Below are positions 33,826-33,889 of a DNA stretch of 33,889 nucleotides, one piece after another; the stretch's first letter is position 1, and the number at the start of each line of letters is the position of its first letter. The position numbers and the translations under genes were made by a program. The notes under the pieces were generated by a model. It did not search any database and was not told where the DNA came from. It saw nothing but the letters and a program-made list of their open reading frames with translations. This DNA comes from Candidatus Cloacimonadota bacterium. GTDB lineage: Bacteria > Cloacimonadota > Cloacimonadia > Cloacimonadales > TCS61. The stretch covers positions 1-33,889 of the forward strand of contig JAUXFF010000008.1 in NCBI GenBank assembly GCA_030620155.1. Reading direction: 5' to 3'.

Positions 33826-33889
33826 CTAAAGGAAGTTATACCCCGCCATTTATTTAAAATTGCCCTGCAGGCTAGTATAGGTTCAAAAA
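33826..33889 (+). repeat. 64-bp exact copy of an internal lepA segment
   Basis: Bases 33826-33889 equal 33492-33555 of lepA at all 64 positions (offset 334), starting CTAAAGGAAGTT and ending GGTTCAAAAA at the window edge. The identity stops exactly at the window end, so its true right limit is unknown. It may be a real duplication or, more likely, an assembly edge artefact. Confidence 0.85.

Noticed and set aside
1-33889. CRISPR array, prophage or insertion sequence
   Set aside because: No regularly spaced direct repeats, transposase, integrase or phage structural gene was found. The repeats seen are short and intergenic.

Overview
This is an AT-rich, gene-dense window with about 32 protein-coding genes and no rRNA, tRNA, CRISPR array or transposase gene that I can see. 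The gene content suggests a bacterium of the FCB superphylum outside Bacteroidota, with Cloacimonadota-like lineages the best guess. Three things point there: an archaeal-type isoprenoid-glycerol lipid cluster, a Bacteroidota/FCB-style AURKAIP1/COX24-type mini ribosomal protein directly after HU, and clear Shine-Dalgarno sites (before hutI, rho, HU, lepA and others), which Bacteroidota mostly lack. The taxonomic call is inference.

Layout. 1-1337: a terminator hairpin, then hutI (+). 1338-2008: non-coding, repeat-rich spacer. 2009-4069: minus-strand redox operon (broken glutaredoxin, MarR regulator, OsmC protein, secreted thioredoxin-like protein, DUF2147 protein). 4143-5129: lone MoxR ATPase (-) with a hairpin-rich leader. 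5527-13617: nine tightly packed minus-strand genes. In transcription order they are a WlbA-like dehydrogenase, a short-chain prenyl diphosphate synthase, a UbiA prenyltransferase, geranylgeranylglyceryl phosphate synthase, a CpsB/YwqE-type PHP phosphatase, two extended SDRs, a methyltransferase and an integral-membrane flippase-like protein. 13933-14341 (+): HU and a 31-residue basic ribosomal protein, ended by a terminator. 14369-21291 (-): rho, U32 protease-like gene, TPR-SPOR protein, mutS, DUF523, DUF2809. 21739-28671 (+): small membrane-anchored protein, SNF2 helicase, YigZ, and a PPDK-like gene cut by one in-frame TAA. 28682-31738 (-): ferredoxin-fused EtfA, an amidohydrolase and QueE. 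31944-33743 (+): lepA. 33744-33889: heptanucleotide repeat, GC-rich palindrome and a 64-bp exact copy of part of lepA at the window edge.

How the genes work together. The centrepiece is the lipid operon. A synthase whose residue before the first Asp-rich motif favours C20 product, a GGGP synthase and a UbiA enzyme with DGGGP-synthase-like motifs would make the ether-linked core of an archaeal-type lipid. The linked SDRs, methyltransferase, phosphatase and flippase-like protein are candidates for modifying or moving it. Glycerol-1-phosphate dehydrogenase, CDP-archaeol synthase and geranylgeranyl reductase are not in the window. Ether-lipid genes in FCB bacteria have been reported before, so the enzyme trio is known biology; the linked tailoring genes are the less-described part.

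Other points worth attention are the nonsense-interrupted PPDK-like gene with altered catalytic motifs, the frameshifted glutaredoxin, the EtfA without an adjacent EtfB, and the duplicated lepA segment at the window end, which may be an assembly artefact.
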